A stretch of 64,000 nucleotides of DNA from Fulvia fulva (GCF_020509005.1 NC_063015.1:2790001-2854000), one strand, 5' to 3'; positions 22,050 through 32,899 are shown, counted from the first letter of the stretch. Notes: generated from the sequence alone by a model not told the origin. Numbers and translations: made by a program.

Positions 22050-25000
22050 ATGGATTCATACCAAGAGAAGACAGAGGAGAAGGGAGGCAAAATCCCAATT
22101 CTTGGGAGGGACAATTGGAAGAGATGGTTCAACCTTCAGAGATACAAGATGGAGAGCCAATCAGCATTCTTTGCAATTGATGACCTAATGGAAGTGTCTT
22201 TTGACAACATCAAGGGCAAGACTCTGAAACTCCAAGAAGAGGCTACAACCAAAGAGATCCTCAATACGCCAACATGGACAAGACACAATGCAGTATGCAA
22301 CTTCAGTATCCTTAGTAGGATCACAGAAGAAGATGAATTTGAGCTTGAGGGCTCATGTGAATCTGGAAGAGCTGCTGAGAAGTGGGTGTATCTCTGGAAC
22401 AAGTATAGCCAGGTGCTACCAACCCATGCACATGAGCTCACAAAGCAATTTGTGACCTTTGAGATGAGTGAAGAGTTCACCATCAGATCTGCATGGACAC
22501 ACCTGGTTTCTCTTGGAAAAAGGATTGCTGATGTTGACCCAGAGGGTCAGCATTACAGGAAAGCTGATGTGAGGATGACCCAGCTCTTAAGCTCACTGCC
22601 ACCTGACTACCATGTAGCCAGGGATACTATCATGGCTCAGCCAAAGATGGATCATGAAAGGACCTTAAAGATCCTTGAAGCTCAAGAAGCCAGGTTGGAT
22701 CCCTCTAAGGCTGAGTATGGCATGGCAGCCACCTGGGTCAAGCCCTCAGGTCTAGCAAGACCACTCTCCTGCCTTCTCTGTGAGAAGGATCATCTGATCA
22801 AGGACTGCCCTAGTTTGCCTGAGGCAAGAAAGGTCCTTAGATCTCATTCCCAACCACCATCTTCCCAGAATACAACACATGTCAAGAAGAAGAGAACTCC
22901 ACCACCCACTTCAAGGAGGACACCAAGAGAGAAGTCCTCTATGGAAGAACTTAAGAAAATGGTGAAGAAACTCAGCTCTGACATGCTGTCACTCCAGAAG
23001 AACCAGGCCCAGTCTTATACCTCTAAAGCAAAGAAGACTGGAAAAGGTTTCTCCGCCCAAGAGTCACCATGCAGCTCATCCCCAGAGACAATGTCTGATG
23101 ATGATGAGTATGATGAAGTGGCTCACTCAACTGCAGAAGTCCAAGGCAAGTTCCCCTCGTCAGAGTGGTTACTTGACTCCTGTGCTTCATCCCATATGAC
23201 TGACCAAAGCTGCCTCTTTAGATCTATGACTCCCTTGACAAGGAAGAAATGGATCAAAGTGGGAGGTGGGTTTTTATTGGCCACTCATATTGGGAATGCA
23301 GAGATGAGTGGGAGAGCTGGCAGAAAAGTTGTTTTGGAAGATGTCCTGCTTGTACCCAAGCTAGGAGTGAACCTGGTTTCATGGAACCAGTTTAGCAAGC
23401 AGTTTGGTGTGCAACCTCCATCATTTTCTCTTGTTTCCCCCTCTGGTGAGACTGTTGTCCAGACAAAGCTCCTTGGGGGGGTTCCATTCATTGATGAGAT
23501 TTCTCCTCTCCTACAAGAACGGGCACATTACTCATCATGTGCACCACCAATGGAGAATGCCTTTGTGACTGCTCAATCAGAGACCGACCTGAAGCAGTGG
23601 GAGCTTTGGCATAGAAGATTTGCACACTTTGGGAAGAATTTGCTCCAGAATCTTCACAAGGTAACAGACTTGAAAGAACCCATTCCTATCCCTAAGGATG
23701 GCTTTCACCAGTGCAGAGTATGCTCAATAGCAAAGATGAAGAAGTACAAAGGCAAAGTTACAGAGAGAAGACCTGAAAGACTTGCCCTTGTATCTATTGA
23801 CATATGTGGCCCACTACCAATCTCAAGACTAGGATTCAAATACTGGCTTGAGATTGTTGACAACTTCTCTAGGAAGAAGTGGACCTTTCCTCTTAGGAAA
23901 AGAGAAGATGCTCCAGTTGCTCTCCAGAACTGGAAGATCAAAGCAGAGAGGAAATCATCAGCGCAGCTGAAAGCAGTAAGACTTGACAATGCAAAAGAAC
24001 TTATTGCATTAGTGAAGCAGTGGGAGAAGGATTTGGGGATTGGGCTCGAGCCGACTGAGGCATACAACTCTCTACAGAATGGACCAGTTGAGAGGTCAAT
24101 ACAAACCTCAGAGGACTCTATAAGGGCAATGCTTGAAGAGGCTAAAATGCCGGTTGAATTTTGGCCTGAAGCACTAGAGGCCCAAACTTATATGAGGAAC
24201 AAACTGCCAAATGGCCCAGATTACGATGGGTTCAAGGTTTCACCAGATGAGGCTTTTGATGGTATCAAACCGACCATCAACCATTTGAAAGTTTGGGGAT
24301 GCAAAGCTGTTGTCTATATGGACACAAGATCCCAACCTCAATGGGCAAGAAGTGACAAGCTAATGAATAGGGGTAAAGAAGCAGTGTTTATTGGGTATGT
24401 TGAAAACACAGCTAAAGCCTGGCTCTTTTGGGAACCAGACATGAGAGCTGTTAAACAACACACACATGCAGACTTCTTTGAGGACCAGCCTGGAGGTGAT
24501 ATGGGTCTCAATGTTCCAACATTGAATCTACCAAGCAGTGCACCAGCTAGGAAGCCCTTAGGAAGGCCGAGGAAGAACGTATCCTTAGGACAATCTACCT
24601 ACCATTCAGGCGTCCATCAGAGCCCCCCCGAAATAGATCAGCCAATTGAGAGCCCTAAAGTCGCTCAGCCGAGAAAGCTGTTTGTGCAACTTCCCCAGCC
24701 TCCGGAGAACGTAGGGGAATTTCAGAAAATCGATCAGCCAATTGAGAGAAGCTCCCTAGATCCCCAGGAAATAGACGTTACTAGGTCACAAGTGACGGTC
24801 CCTAAATCATCCCTTGGAAAGAGAAAGGCTGACTATGATGTTGAGGGCTATGACATGAAACAGAAAGCCCCAAGATCCATGGTCCCTAAGCCCGAACTAA
24901 CCACTGAAGTGGGAGAAGCAATGGACCTCTCAGAGAACCTTGCTGCTTTTCACCAAGCTTTCTTTGCAGCCATGCAATCAGTGGACAGTTCAATACCATG

Positions 25001-26681
25001 GGATAGCGAATTCCTGGAAGAAGTTGAGGAAATGGCCTTTGCAGCAACTGTAGAAGCCATTGCATACAAGCAAGAGGTCCCAATTCCAAAATCCTACAAG
25101 GATGCTGTGAATGACAAGAAATGGGGACATCTTTGGAAGGAAGCAATCCAAAAGGAACTAGATGCTCTACAGAGTAACAACACCTGGGAAAATTCTGTTC
25201 CACCAAAAGGAGCAAATCTGGTTACATCAAGATGGGTCTTTGATATTAAGAGAAGCATTAGTGGAGCTATTGAAAAGTTCAAGGCTAGACTAGTTGCAAG
25301 GGGCTTCTCACAGAAGTTTGGTGTTGACTTTATGGAGACATTTGCACCTACAGTAAGACAGGACACCCTTAGGGTGTTTATGGCTATTGTGTGTAAGAAG
25401 GATCTTCATCTTCACCAAGTTGATGTGAACAATGCATTCACAGAAAGCACCCTCCATGAAGACATCTTCATGTTACCACCACCAGGAGTTGAGCTTCCAC
25501 CAAACATGGTGTTCAAAATCCTCAAAAGCTTGTATGGACTTAAGCAAGCAGCTAGAGATTGGAATCAACTCTGTGTGTCAAAGCTCAGAGAGATTGGATT
25601 CACACAGTCAGAAGTGGATCCATGCCTACTTATCCATAAGAAGAGGGAGATCATAATCCTTATACATGTGGATGACATTCCAATTGCTGCACCAAAGTTG
25701 ACAGATGTTCTCTGGTTCAAAAGAGAACTTGGCAAGATCTTCAAGATCAAAGATCTAGGTGAACCTGAAAAGATCCTTGGCATGAGAGTCACAAGGGACA
25801 GGAAGAGAGGAATCCTGAAACTTGACCAAGGACACTTTGTTAGGGACAGCCTAGCCAAGATGGGAATGAACCATGAGAAGGCAGCACCTACACACTCACC
25901 CATGGACAGCTATGAGGCCCTCAAACCTTCAAGCCACATGGATGAGAGGTGTGACAAGGCAGAGTACCAGAGTATTAATGGTACTTGGATGTGGCCAGCA
26001 ACAATCACAAGGCCAGACATTGCTTTTGCCCTAGGAAGGATGAGCTCATTTGTGAGTGACCCATCCACCTACCACATGAAGGCTTTGAAGAAGATCACTA
26101 GGTACCTAAGATCATACCCTGATCTAGGACTTCAGTTCTCAAAGTCTGGAAAAGGACACCTTATTGGATACTGTGATTCTGATTATGCAATGGACAAAGC
26201 AGACAGAGTCTCAATCCTTGGGTATGTCTTCTTCCTCTGTGGGGCACCAGTTTCTTGGATGAGCAAGAAGCAAAAGTCTGTAGCAACATCCACAATGGAG
26301 GCTGAATACATGGCTATGAATGCATGTGCGAAGCAGTCCCAATTCCTAGCTTCACTGCTGAGGGAAATGGATTGTCCAGAGTTAGTGGGAGACTGTTCCC
26401 ATCAACCAAGAATCACTGGAAACCAGGAGACTGTATCAAATTTGAGACCAGTCCAATTAAGAGGTGACAATCAAGCTGCCCTCACCCTAGTGAAAGATGC
26501 ACATGTTCATGACAAGTCGAAGCACATTGACATTGCCTATAACGCTGTTAGGAAACTTTGGTGGAGGAGGCTTATTGCTGTTGAGTACACCCCAACCTCT
26601 GAGATGGTTGCAGACGGGTTTACAAAACCAAAGACTGGTCCACACTTCCAGAGGTTTGTAAGCCAGCTGAACCTGTCATAA
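22050..26681 (+). CDS. Copia Gag-Pol polyprotein (Gag, protease, integrase, reverse transcriptase, RNase H)
   Basis: One uninterrupted frame of 1,543 residues from the ATG at 22050; the frame is open slightly further upstream but without ATG. Domains in order with rough residues: Gag with a zinc-knuckle-like CLLCEKDHLIKDC near 241 (CX2CX3HX4C, one residue shorter than the usual spacing); aspartic protease WLLDSCASSHMT near 375, with DSC where DSG is usual; integrase HHCC zinc segment about 520-560 and catalytic D (SIDICGP), D (RLDNAKE), E (NGPVERS) about 583-680; reverse transcriptase about 1045-1225 with ARLVARGFSQ, LYGLKQAARDW and the HVDD catalytic box near 1207; RNase H about 1373-1530 with YCDSDY, STMEAEYMA and DNQAA. 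The domain order (integrase before reverse transcriptase) defines Copia. It reads as fully intact. Confidence 0.95.
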   Translation: MDSYQEKTEEKGGKIPILGRDNWKRWFNLQRYKMESQSAFFAIDDLMEVSFDNIKGKTLKLQEEATTKEILNTPTWTRHNAVCNFSILSRITEEDEFELEGSCESGRAAEKWVYLWNKYSQVLPTHAHELTKQFVTFEMSEEFTIRSAWTHLVSLGKRIADVDPEGQHYRKADVRMTQLLSSLPPDYHVARDTIMAQPKMDHERTLKILEAQEARLDPSKAEYGMAATWVKPSGLARPLSCLLCEKDHLIKDCPSLPEARKVLRSHSQPPSSQNTTHVKKKRTPPPTSRRTPREKSSMEELKKMVKKLSSDMLSLQKNQAQSYTSKAKKTGKGFSAQESPCSSSPETMSDDDEYDEVAHSTAEVQGKFPSSEWLLDSCASSHMTDQSCLFRSMTPLTRKKWIKVGGGFLLATHIGNAEMSGRAGRKVVLEDVLLVPKLGVNLVSWNQFSKQFGVQPPSFSLVSPSGETVVQTKLLGGVPFIDEISPLLQERAHYSSCAPPMENAFVTAQSETDLKQWELWHRRFAHFGKNLLQNLHKVTDLKEPIPIPKDGFHQCRVCSIAKMKKYKGKVTERRPERLALVSIDICGPLPISRLGFKYWLEIVDNFSRKKWTFPLRKREDAPVALQNWKIKAERKSSAQLKAVRLDNAKELIALVKQWEKDLGIGLEPTEAYNSLQNGPVERSIQTSEDSIRAMLEEAKMPVEFWPEALEAQTYMRNKLPNGPDYDGFKVSPDEAFDGIKPTINHLKVWGCKAVVYMDTRSQPQWARSDKLMNRGKEAVFIGYVENTAKAWLFWEPDMRAVKQHTHADFFEDQPGGDMGLNVPTLNLPSSAPARKPLGRPRKNVSLGQSTYHSGVHQSPPEIDQPIESPKVAQPRKLFVQLPQPPENVGEFQKIDQPIERSSLDPQEIDVTRSQVTVPKSSLGKRKADYDVEGYDMKQKAPRSMVPKPELTTEVGEAMDLSENLAAFHQAFFAAMQSVDSSIPWDSEFLEEVEEMAFAATVEAIAYKQEVPIPKSYKDAVNDKKWGHLWKEAIQKELDALQSNNTWENSVPPKGANLVTSRWVFDIKRSISGAIEKFKARLVARGFSQKFGVDFMETFAPTVRQDTLRVFMAIVCKKDLHLHQVDVNNAFTESTLHEDIFMLPPPGVELPPNMVFKILKSLYGLKQAARDWNQLCVSKLREIGFTQSEVDPCLLIHKKREIIILIHVDDIPIAAPKLTDVLWFKRELGKIFKIKDLGEPEKILGMRVTRDRKRGILKLDQGHFVRDSLAKMGMNHEKAAPTHSPMDSYEALKPSSHMDERCDKAEYQSINGTWMWPATITRPDIAFALGRMSSFVSDPSTYHMKALKKITRYLRSYPDLGLQFSKSGKGHLIGYCDSDYAMDKADRVSILGYVFFLCGAPVSWMSKKQKSVATSTMEAEYMAMNACAKQSQFLASLLREMDCPELVGDCSHQPRITGNQETVSNLRPVQLRGDNQAALTLVKDAHVHDKSKHIDIAYNAVRKLWWRRLIAVEYTPTSEMVADGFTKPKTGPHFQRFVSQLNLS

Positions 26682-26732
26682 AAAGGTCCAAGTACTATTG
26701 ACAGGAAGTGAGCAGACTGTAACCTCCCATAC

Positions 26733-26746
26733 GAGATGAGTGGGAG
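26733..26746 (+). promoter_or_regulatory. Polypurine tract of the Copia element
   Basis: gagatgagtgggag directly abuts the TGTTAAG start of the 3' LTR; only two Ts interrupt the purines. It is the expected plus-strand primer site. Confidence 0.7.
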
Positions 26747-26982
26747 TGTTAAGATGTAGCATCTCAAAGGGAGTCAACAATCAGGAAGTGATCTGGCAGC
26801 CTGAGGCATCCACAATGACTCAGCTTGTAGGGAGATACCTTCTCTCCCCTTTAGCTTAGATAGACATCTAACACAATCAACATATTGGTTCCTGATATAT
26901 TGCTGCATGCTCGTGCTATTAGTCAGTTGAAGATTGATCTCTTACTCCACTCCGCTGCCATCCACCCGTACCTGTTTTAACA
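26747..26982 (+). repeat. Copia 3' LTR
   Basis: 236 bp, by reading identical to the 5' LTR, and followed by the target duplication GGAAC (26983-26987). Identity implies recent insertion. Confidence 0.95.
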
Positions 26983-26987
26983 GGAAC

Positions 26988-27128
26988 CAATATATTGATT
27001 GTGTTGGATGTCTATCTAAGCTAAAGGGGAGAGAAGGTATCTCCCTATAAGCTAAGTCATCGTAGATGCCTTAGGCTGCTAGATTACTTCCTAATTATTG
27101 ACTCCCTTTGAGATGCTACATCTTAATA
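26988..27128 (-). repeat. Old solo LTR of the Copia family, right piece, RIP-mutated
   Basis: This is the reverse complement of the first ~141 bp of the Copia LTR with RIP-type transitions; it ends CATCTTAATA where the intact LTR would give CATCTTAACA. CTTAC follows at 27129-27133, matching 21267-21271. With 21272-21365 it makes a 235-bp LTR. Confidence 0.85.
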
Positions 27129-27133
27129 CTTAC

Positions 27134-27328
27134 CTTATTAAACGTAGCTCCCTATATTAACGTTATAAGTCTAGTTATTATAGCCTTGTTAACCTAGGCT
27201 CTATTCTAGGCTTTCCTAATCTAGAGGTTCTAGCTAAGCTTAGGGTCTAGCTAGATTCCTAGGACTCGTAATTTAGGAGAGGGCTTCGTTACGTAACCTT
27301 AGATAGTTACTATTACTTATATATTATA
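27134..27328 (-). mobile_element. LINE, minus strand, continuation of the piece ending at 21271
   Basis: It continues the alignment to the LINE copy at 38030-38226 exactly where the left piece stopped, proving that the solo LTR plus Copia split one LINE. It is cut at 27328 by a pogo element at a TA. Confidence 0.75.
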
Positions 27329-28040
27329 ACGTGCTTTACTACCGAGCGGGCTATACTACCGAGCGGGCCACTTTTGCTAAGAACTATACCACTTCTATAG
27401 ATATAGCTATATAACTACTATTATAGCGTATATTATCTTTAAACGAGGCCAAACTGACCTTAGCTATCTAGGCTACGAAACGCGACGCGATAATTACGAA
27501 TCGACTTACTATAAAGGTATACGACGCGTCTCGAACTATACTAGGGTATCGATTGAATAGACGACCTCCTCGGGATAACTACGAGCCTAATTCGAAGAAG
27601 CTTATAGAGCTAGAAGAGAGGGTGATACTTGAGTATATACTCGAGCTAGATATTAGAGGTTTCCCGCTATTAAAGGCTAGTATACGAGTAATAGCCGATT
27701 TATTACTATAAGAGAAGGGTCTTAAGCCCGCTAGTCTTAATTAGACAGGCAGGTTTATTAGGCGGTATCGGAAGCTAAAGGTTCGTATAACACGTAGATA
27801 CGATCGTTAGCGAGCCCTAATAGAAGATCTAGACGTTATCGAGAGGTAGTTCTTGCTTATACGTAATATAAAGGAGAAGTATAGCATCCTTAACTAGGAC
27901 ACCTATAACTTTAACGAGACAGGGTTTATAATAGGTATTATTACGTCTTAGAGCGTCGTTACGGGTTTAGAAAGGCGTAGTAGAAAGAGGAAGGTCGTTT
28001 AATAGGGTAATAGAGAATAGGTAACAGTGATTAAGACTAT
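27329..28040 (+). mobile_element. Second pogo/Fot1-like transposon, 3'-truncated and RIP-mutated
   Basis: The left inverted repeat (27329-27397) matches pogo copy A and is preceded by TA. The plus-strand frame reads as a Fot1-like transposase: NYEPNSKKLIELEERVILEY near 27580, a DNA-binding-type helix region, a YNF.ETGF-type catalytic segment near 27910, and a GNRE.VTV segment near 28010, interrupted by RIP stops. It ends without a right inverted repeat, where sequence assigned to a Gypsy LTR begins. The boundary is approximate. Confidence 0.7.
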
Positions 28041-28779
28041 CTATATATATAAGAACCTTAGCGAGTATAAATCTAAGATATAGAAAAGCTACCTAGAAAA
28101 ACTCTAAATATAAAGCTAAGCGCTAAGCCGGCGGTGTGTTCGGATAAGAACGTCACATCCTCCCCTACTAGACCCTAACATACCTATATCAGCCTAAGGC
28201 GGCTAGCCTAATCGCCTATATACTTAAATCAATAACAAAAGAGATCCTAAAGCTTTAGCTTCCTTCGTCGTAGCTTCCTAGCCTACGACCCTTTAGCTTA
28301 CTTCACTCCGTATATATAACTGCCTTACGCGGCTTAACTCTACTACCTAAGCTCACTACGAGCTTACTAACTCCGTTAGATAACCTCGCCGCGAGCTTCT
28401 TACGCGTGTTCGCGCCTTCCTATATCGTTAGAAGCTCGTAGTATTAGGTAGCTCGTATAGAACGTAAGGACAAAAGTACGCTCTTATTCTAAATTAATCT
28501 AACTACGAATATTAACCTTTAAGCTTACTAAGTCTTAAATAACCTCTTCGCCCTTTAGTAGCTTCTTCCTTAACCTTCTTTAGCCTTAGCTAACTTATTC
28601 TTAATTAGATCAAGGTATATAAGCCGCGCCGCGGTATCGGCGTTAACGTAGTAATACTAACGTGTTTTAGACTCCTTTCTTCCTTATAGCTTACTATAGC
28701 TCCTATCCCGCGCTCTCCTTAAGGCGAGGAGTTAATAGCTTAGATAGACGCCCTTACCGTTACCTATACTTCGGCCGTA

Positions 28780-30341
28780 TCTAATAACTTCCCGCGGCTC
28801 CCCGTTTATACTAAGACGCGCCTTCCGGATATACCTACCGGATAGTTAGCCGGTTAGTAGACTCGGCTCTACGCCTTCTAGTTTAAAGTCTAGTTCTCTT
28901 ACGACGTTATTAAGCTAGACGATTAGATCGCGCTATAGTTAGCCCGTATCGCGCGCTAGTATCTAAGGATCGACGGAGGATCTAGATTCTTTAAGATAAT
29001 TTATATACTCCCTTCGCGCTATAGCCGCTTCTAGTTTAGCGGCGTTCTAAAGCTAGTAGCCGCGTTAGACTCCGACTTCGACGTCTTCGAAGAGATCCCT
29101 AAGGGCGGTATTCTAAGGTAGCCTATCGCTTTTAGACCGTATACCAAATAAACTAGGCTAGCGGCAATCGTCTTTAGCTACTATAGCGGCCGCTCTAGAT
29201 CTACGCGATACGTATAAAGCTACCGTTCTAAGGGCGATACCGAGCGTCCGCTAGGAACCTTTACTAAGTACTAGCAACTTAGCCTACCGAGTAGTAAGCT
29301 AGAGAAATACGACTAGGAGGATCCTAAGCCTAATACTATAGGCGACTTTACCTTTATCGAGCGCGGCGGCTATACTAATTATTTCTAGACTAGTAAGTAC
29401 GCTACCTACGACCGTAGCCGGTCTCGTACTAAGTTTAGCTATACTAAGCGGTCTTCCCGGTCAAAGGACTCTAAGCGCCTAGTTACCTCTAGTAAGGTAG
29501 CTAACTTCTCTAATCTTCCCTAGGCCTACGATATTACTTAGGTCACGGAGTCTAGTTAGTTCTAGAACACTAAGTTTAAGTATCGTAATCTAGCTTAGAT
29601 TAACGCCCCGACCCTAGCTATATATAGTCTAGTCTTCTAGGTTAGTTATAAGCCTTATACTACCCGCGACGCCGCTAGCCGCCTAAAGGCCGCGTTAAAG
29701 GCTAACTTAGCTTACGTCCGCGCCTTTATTTGCGAGAACGCCGAGACTAATACGAATAGACCTAGCTAGGAGGAGAACACCTTAGATAAGGAGGACGACG
29801 GCTTGTTCGTATTACTAACTAAGCCTAGTAAGTCCGCTAGTATACCTAAGGTACCTAGGAAGCCTCCTAGTAAGAAGCCCGTGTCTTTAGCTAGTAAGAA
29901 GCCCGCGGCCTTAGCTAAGAAGAAGTCGGCTCCTAGGACTCGGCGTGGCCCTCGGTAGATATCGCCGCGCTATACCCTAGACCGTAACGAGCCGTAGGAG
30001 GGTCTAAGCGATACCTCCGACTACGTTACGTAGCTCCGCGAGATTCCGGTATAGACGCCTCTCCTAGAAGACTCTAAGGGTAAGGGCGAGGCGGTCGTAA
30101 CCTCGCCTACCGTCTACGGTCGTATAGCTAGTCCTCTCGTTCTTCTAGTAGCTAAGCGGTTTAGGCGGTTAATCGCGACTAGACGTACTTTACGATTCGG
30201 CTCGATTACCGAGAGGCCGAGAGGGGCTATAGTTCTATCTAGCTCCTTAGCTCGTTCGCCTATACCGATAATAGAGGATAATAATAGAGAGGATCTAGAG
30301 GTAGTACCTAGTAATTTCCGGTTCCTAGGTTAGAAGTAAGG
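28780..30341 (+). pseudogene. Long RIP-mutated frame antisense to Gypsy copy 1, unknown function
   Basis: The plus-strand frame stays open for about 500 codons, interrupted only by TAG/TAA of RIP type. Legible parts include VAALDSDFDVFEEIPKGG near 29055, a Ser/Arg/Lys-rich segment near 29410-29480, a Lys/Pro-rich segment (PSKKPVSLASKKPAALAKKK) near 29870-29930 and FRFLGWK-like sequence at the end (Trp codon now TAG). It lies between the Gypsy integrase and 3' LTR but on the opposite strand, so it is either an antisense accessory ORF of that element, a captured gene, or a separate inserted element. No family recognised. Confidence 0.5.
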
Positions 30342-30949
30342 CTCTAAGAGCCTAGATAATAATAAGCCCGAGGCTACTTTATAATTTAGTACTACGTTCT
30401 TATTTTATACGAGCGATAGGTAGCCGAGTAGCCTAACTTAAGAGTACTATAGACTAACAACCCTAATTAATAATTCTTACGACCTAACTCCCTTAGCGCC
30501 GCTTTAGTAACTAGGCTTACTCCTATAGTTTCTTCTTCGTTATCCGCTACCTTAGTCCCTTTAGGCGAGCGGTCTTAGCTACTTCCTCGGCTTCTTAAAG
30601 TAGCTACTACGATAGGTTAGCTTATCTAACCTCCGGGTCTACTAAGTCCGGTATGTCTATATCTAAAAGGCTATTAGCCGCTTTAGGTTCGGCTATAACT
30701 TCGTCCGCTATGCTTAATCTAAGTAATATTCCCTAAGGTAGGGCTGACTCTTCTTCGTCTACCTAGGGATAGAGCGTCGAGCTAAATACTTTAATCTCCC
30801 TAACCGGTATCTCCTATAAGACCTTAGCGGGTTTAGCTAGGGTAGGGATGGCTTCCTAAGGACTTTCTTGTTATAGAGGCTAATAATCTTCCTAAGTGTC
30901 CTTCTCGAGTAGTAGGGAATGTACCTAATCTTACTCCTCGCCTACTCTT

Positions 30950-32160
30950 CTTAACTTAATCTAATAAGATCGCCTTTAAGACCTAAGTGCTTTAGCTAAA
31001 GTCTTTTACTCGCTTCTTATGCCTTAGAATCCTACCGGTAGGGGTCTAAAGTATATACGTCCCTAGGAAGCTCGCTTTATAGATCTTATAGGGTCTAAAG
31101 TACTTAGGTTCTAGCTTACGCGGATCTAGGTTTATTAGTGAGACCTATTCTCCGACTTTACGTCTTAGCTATACCTCCGGCGGAAGCAACTTTAGACTTA
31201 TTAGGTTCCTAGTCTAAGCTCGAGAAAGTAGTCCTTTATTTACGAGCTAACGCGTATAGCGGACGCGGACGATACGCTTCCTATAGTCGTTAACTAAGAC
31301 ATTCTTAGCTCGTAGCTCGTTCTCGTCTTCTAGGATTTGTAGGTGTTAGCTATATATAAGGTAGAAGGGGCTAAGGTAGGTTATTATATACTAGCGGTAT
31401 CTAGTATAGTAGATCGCTTTAGGTAGGAAGGTATCCTATAGCCTAATATCGTTACTAATATATAGCTTCGTTAGTATCGATCCTAGTATACCGTTTAGGC
31501 TTTCTACCTTCCTATTCGTTATAGGATAATATAGGGATACTAGACGATAATAAGCCTTAAACTACTTTATTAGGTAGCTTATAACTCTACTTAGAAAGTT
31601 CTTACTATTATCTAAGAGGAGCTCGCGGGGTAGCCCGTAGTCCTAATAGATTCTCTTATATAGGAATACTATAGTCGCTTTAGTTTCCGTACGCGGAACG
31701 GCCTAAGCGACTAGCTAACCCGTAGCGTAATCTATCGCCGTAATAATATACTCGTTTCCTAGTAGACTCTTCGGTAAAGGCCCTACGATATTAATCGCCT
31801 ATCTCTCGAAGGGCCTAAGCTTATCGTTAACCTAGTAAAACCGCGGCTCGCGTGTTTTAGGCTTATTAGGCTTCTTTTTCTACGTTAGCTAGTATCTAGG
31901 GTAGGATTCGATAGTCTTTCGTATGTCCTTTCTTATACTAGGCTACTAGGCTCTTATCTCGAGCTAACCTATTAGCCCGGGCGCTATAAAGTGTCCGTAC
32001 CGCTAGTATACGTAGTTTACTAGATCAAGACGCTAGGTTAGTACGAGGAAAGGCGCTATTCCCTTATCTTCTAGAAGAATAAAGCCTAATCTAGGTTCCT
32101 TAGACTCGTCGATCGGTAGGAGTAGCTCGAATTCCTCTTCTCGTACCTTAATTAAGCTTA
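30950..32160 (-). pseudogene. Gypsy copy 1 integrase region, RIP-mutated
   Basis: On the minus strand the integrase core is legible: NIVGPLP near 31790, YIITAIDYATG near 31735, RELLLDNSKNFLS near 31615 and a KVESLNG glutamate motif near 31500, giving a DDE-type triad. Stops are all TAG/TAA. The C-terminal part runs to about 30950. The integrase would have inserted element cDNA into the host genome. Confidence 0.65.
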
Positions 32161-32167
32161 TTAATAC

Positions 32168-32328
32168 TATAACGGTTTATAGTCGTATTGATATAAAGTA
32201 GCTAGGTACGTAGGAAAGAGGAGCGCGAGGTACGCCGAGGCTATATATAAGCCGAGGTACTACGCTAGTACGCGCGGTCACGTGACCTACGTACTAGCTA
32301 GACATTTACTAGGCCTAGGGCCGTAATA
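32168..32328 (-). repeat. Gypsy copy 2 LTR (3' LTR in element orientation)
   Basis: 161 bp; pairs with 42900-43060. All five differences read are C/T or G/A, and this copy carries the mutated base each time. It contains the palindromic GGTCACGTGACC-like centre. Confidence 0.85.
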
Positions 32329-32899
32329 CTACCCCCTCTTCAAAATCGCGCTCAGTCCCTTAAGCTCGTAGTATAGCCGCTATAAACGCGGCGTTATCCT
32401 CTATATTATCCTCTATACCGTCTATCTTATCTATCTTTATTAGTCCGGTATCGTATTCGTTAATCTTAGTATTATTATATCCTCCGCGGTAGCTAACCTA
32501 GCCTATACGAGTCGTGATTTCGTTTCTGTCGTAGCAATGTACAAACTCCGTAAAGGAGTCCGTTATAGTAGCTATTACCTAAGTCGAGGAAGAGCTATAG
32601 TACCTATTACTAGCTTAAGCTAGCGGTATATCTATAGTTACCGAGTTAAGGGAAGTATACTACTTATATTAACGTATATCCGGTACTTACCTACTAACGG
32701 TTATCTTTCTTAAAGTAGCCGCCTACGGGCTATTATAAGTACTAGTATTAGGTTCGTAATACGTTACTACCGGAAGAGCTATAGGTACCTACCCGAATAA
32801 CTTACGTAGCCTACCTATAGTTACCGGGTTAGACGTGACTATTAACGAAGCGTTTACGGCTAAAGCGTTTATTACTTTGCCGATTACAATGTCTTCGGG

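Larger units (their letters stand above)
21366..26982 (+). mobile_element. Complete, unmutated Copia-type LTR retrotransposon
   Basis: The element is 5,617 bp with two 236-bp LTRs that appear identical, TG...CA ends, a 5-bp target duplication GGAAC (21361-21365 and 26983-26987), a primer-binding site directly after the 5' LTR, a purine-rich tract before the 3' LTR, and a single intact polyprotein frame. CA and TG are abundant, in sharp contrast with everything around it. It therefore inserted after the surrounding DNA was RIP-mutated, and could still be active. Confidence 0.95.
28041..32167 (-). mobile_element. Gypsy-type LTR retrotransposon remnant (copy 1), RIP-mutated and truncated
   Basis: On the minus strand a purine-rich tract (28158-28167, plus-strand tcctcccctac) is followed by the LTR start TGTGACG (plus-strand cgtcaca ending at 28157), giving a 3' LTR to its left of uncertain length. 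Integrase lies at about 30950-32000. Reverse transcriptase, gag and the 5' LTR are missing: the copy is cut at 32168 by the LTR of Gypsy copy 2. Between integrase and the 3' LTR sits a long frame on the opposite strand, listed separately. Confidence 0.65.
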
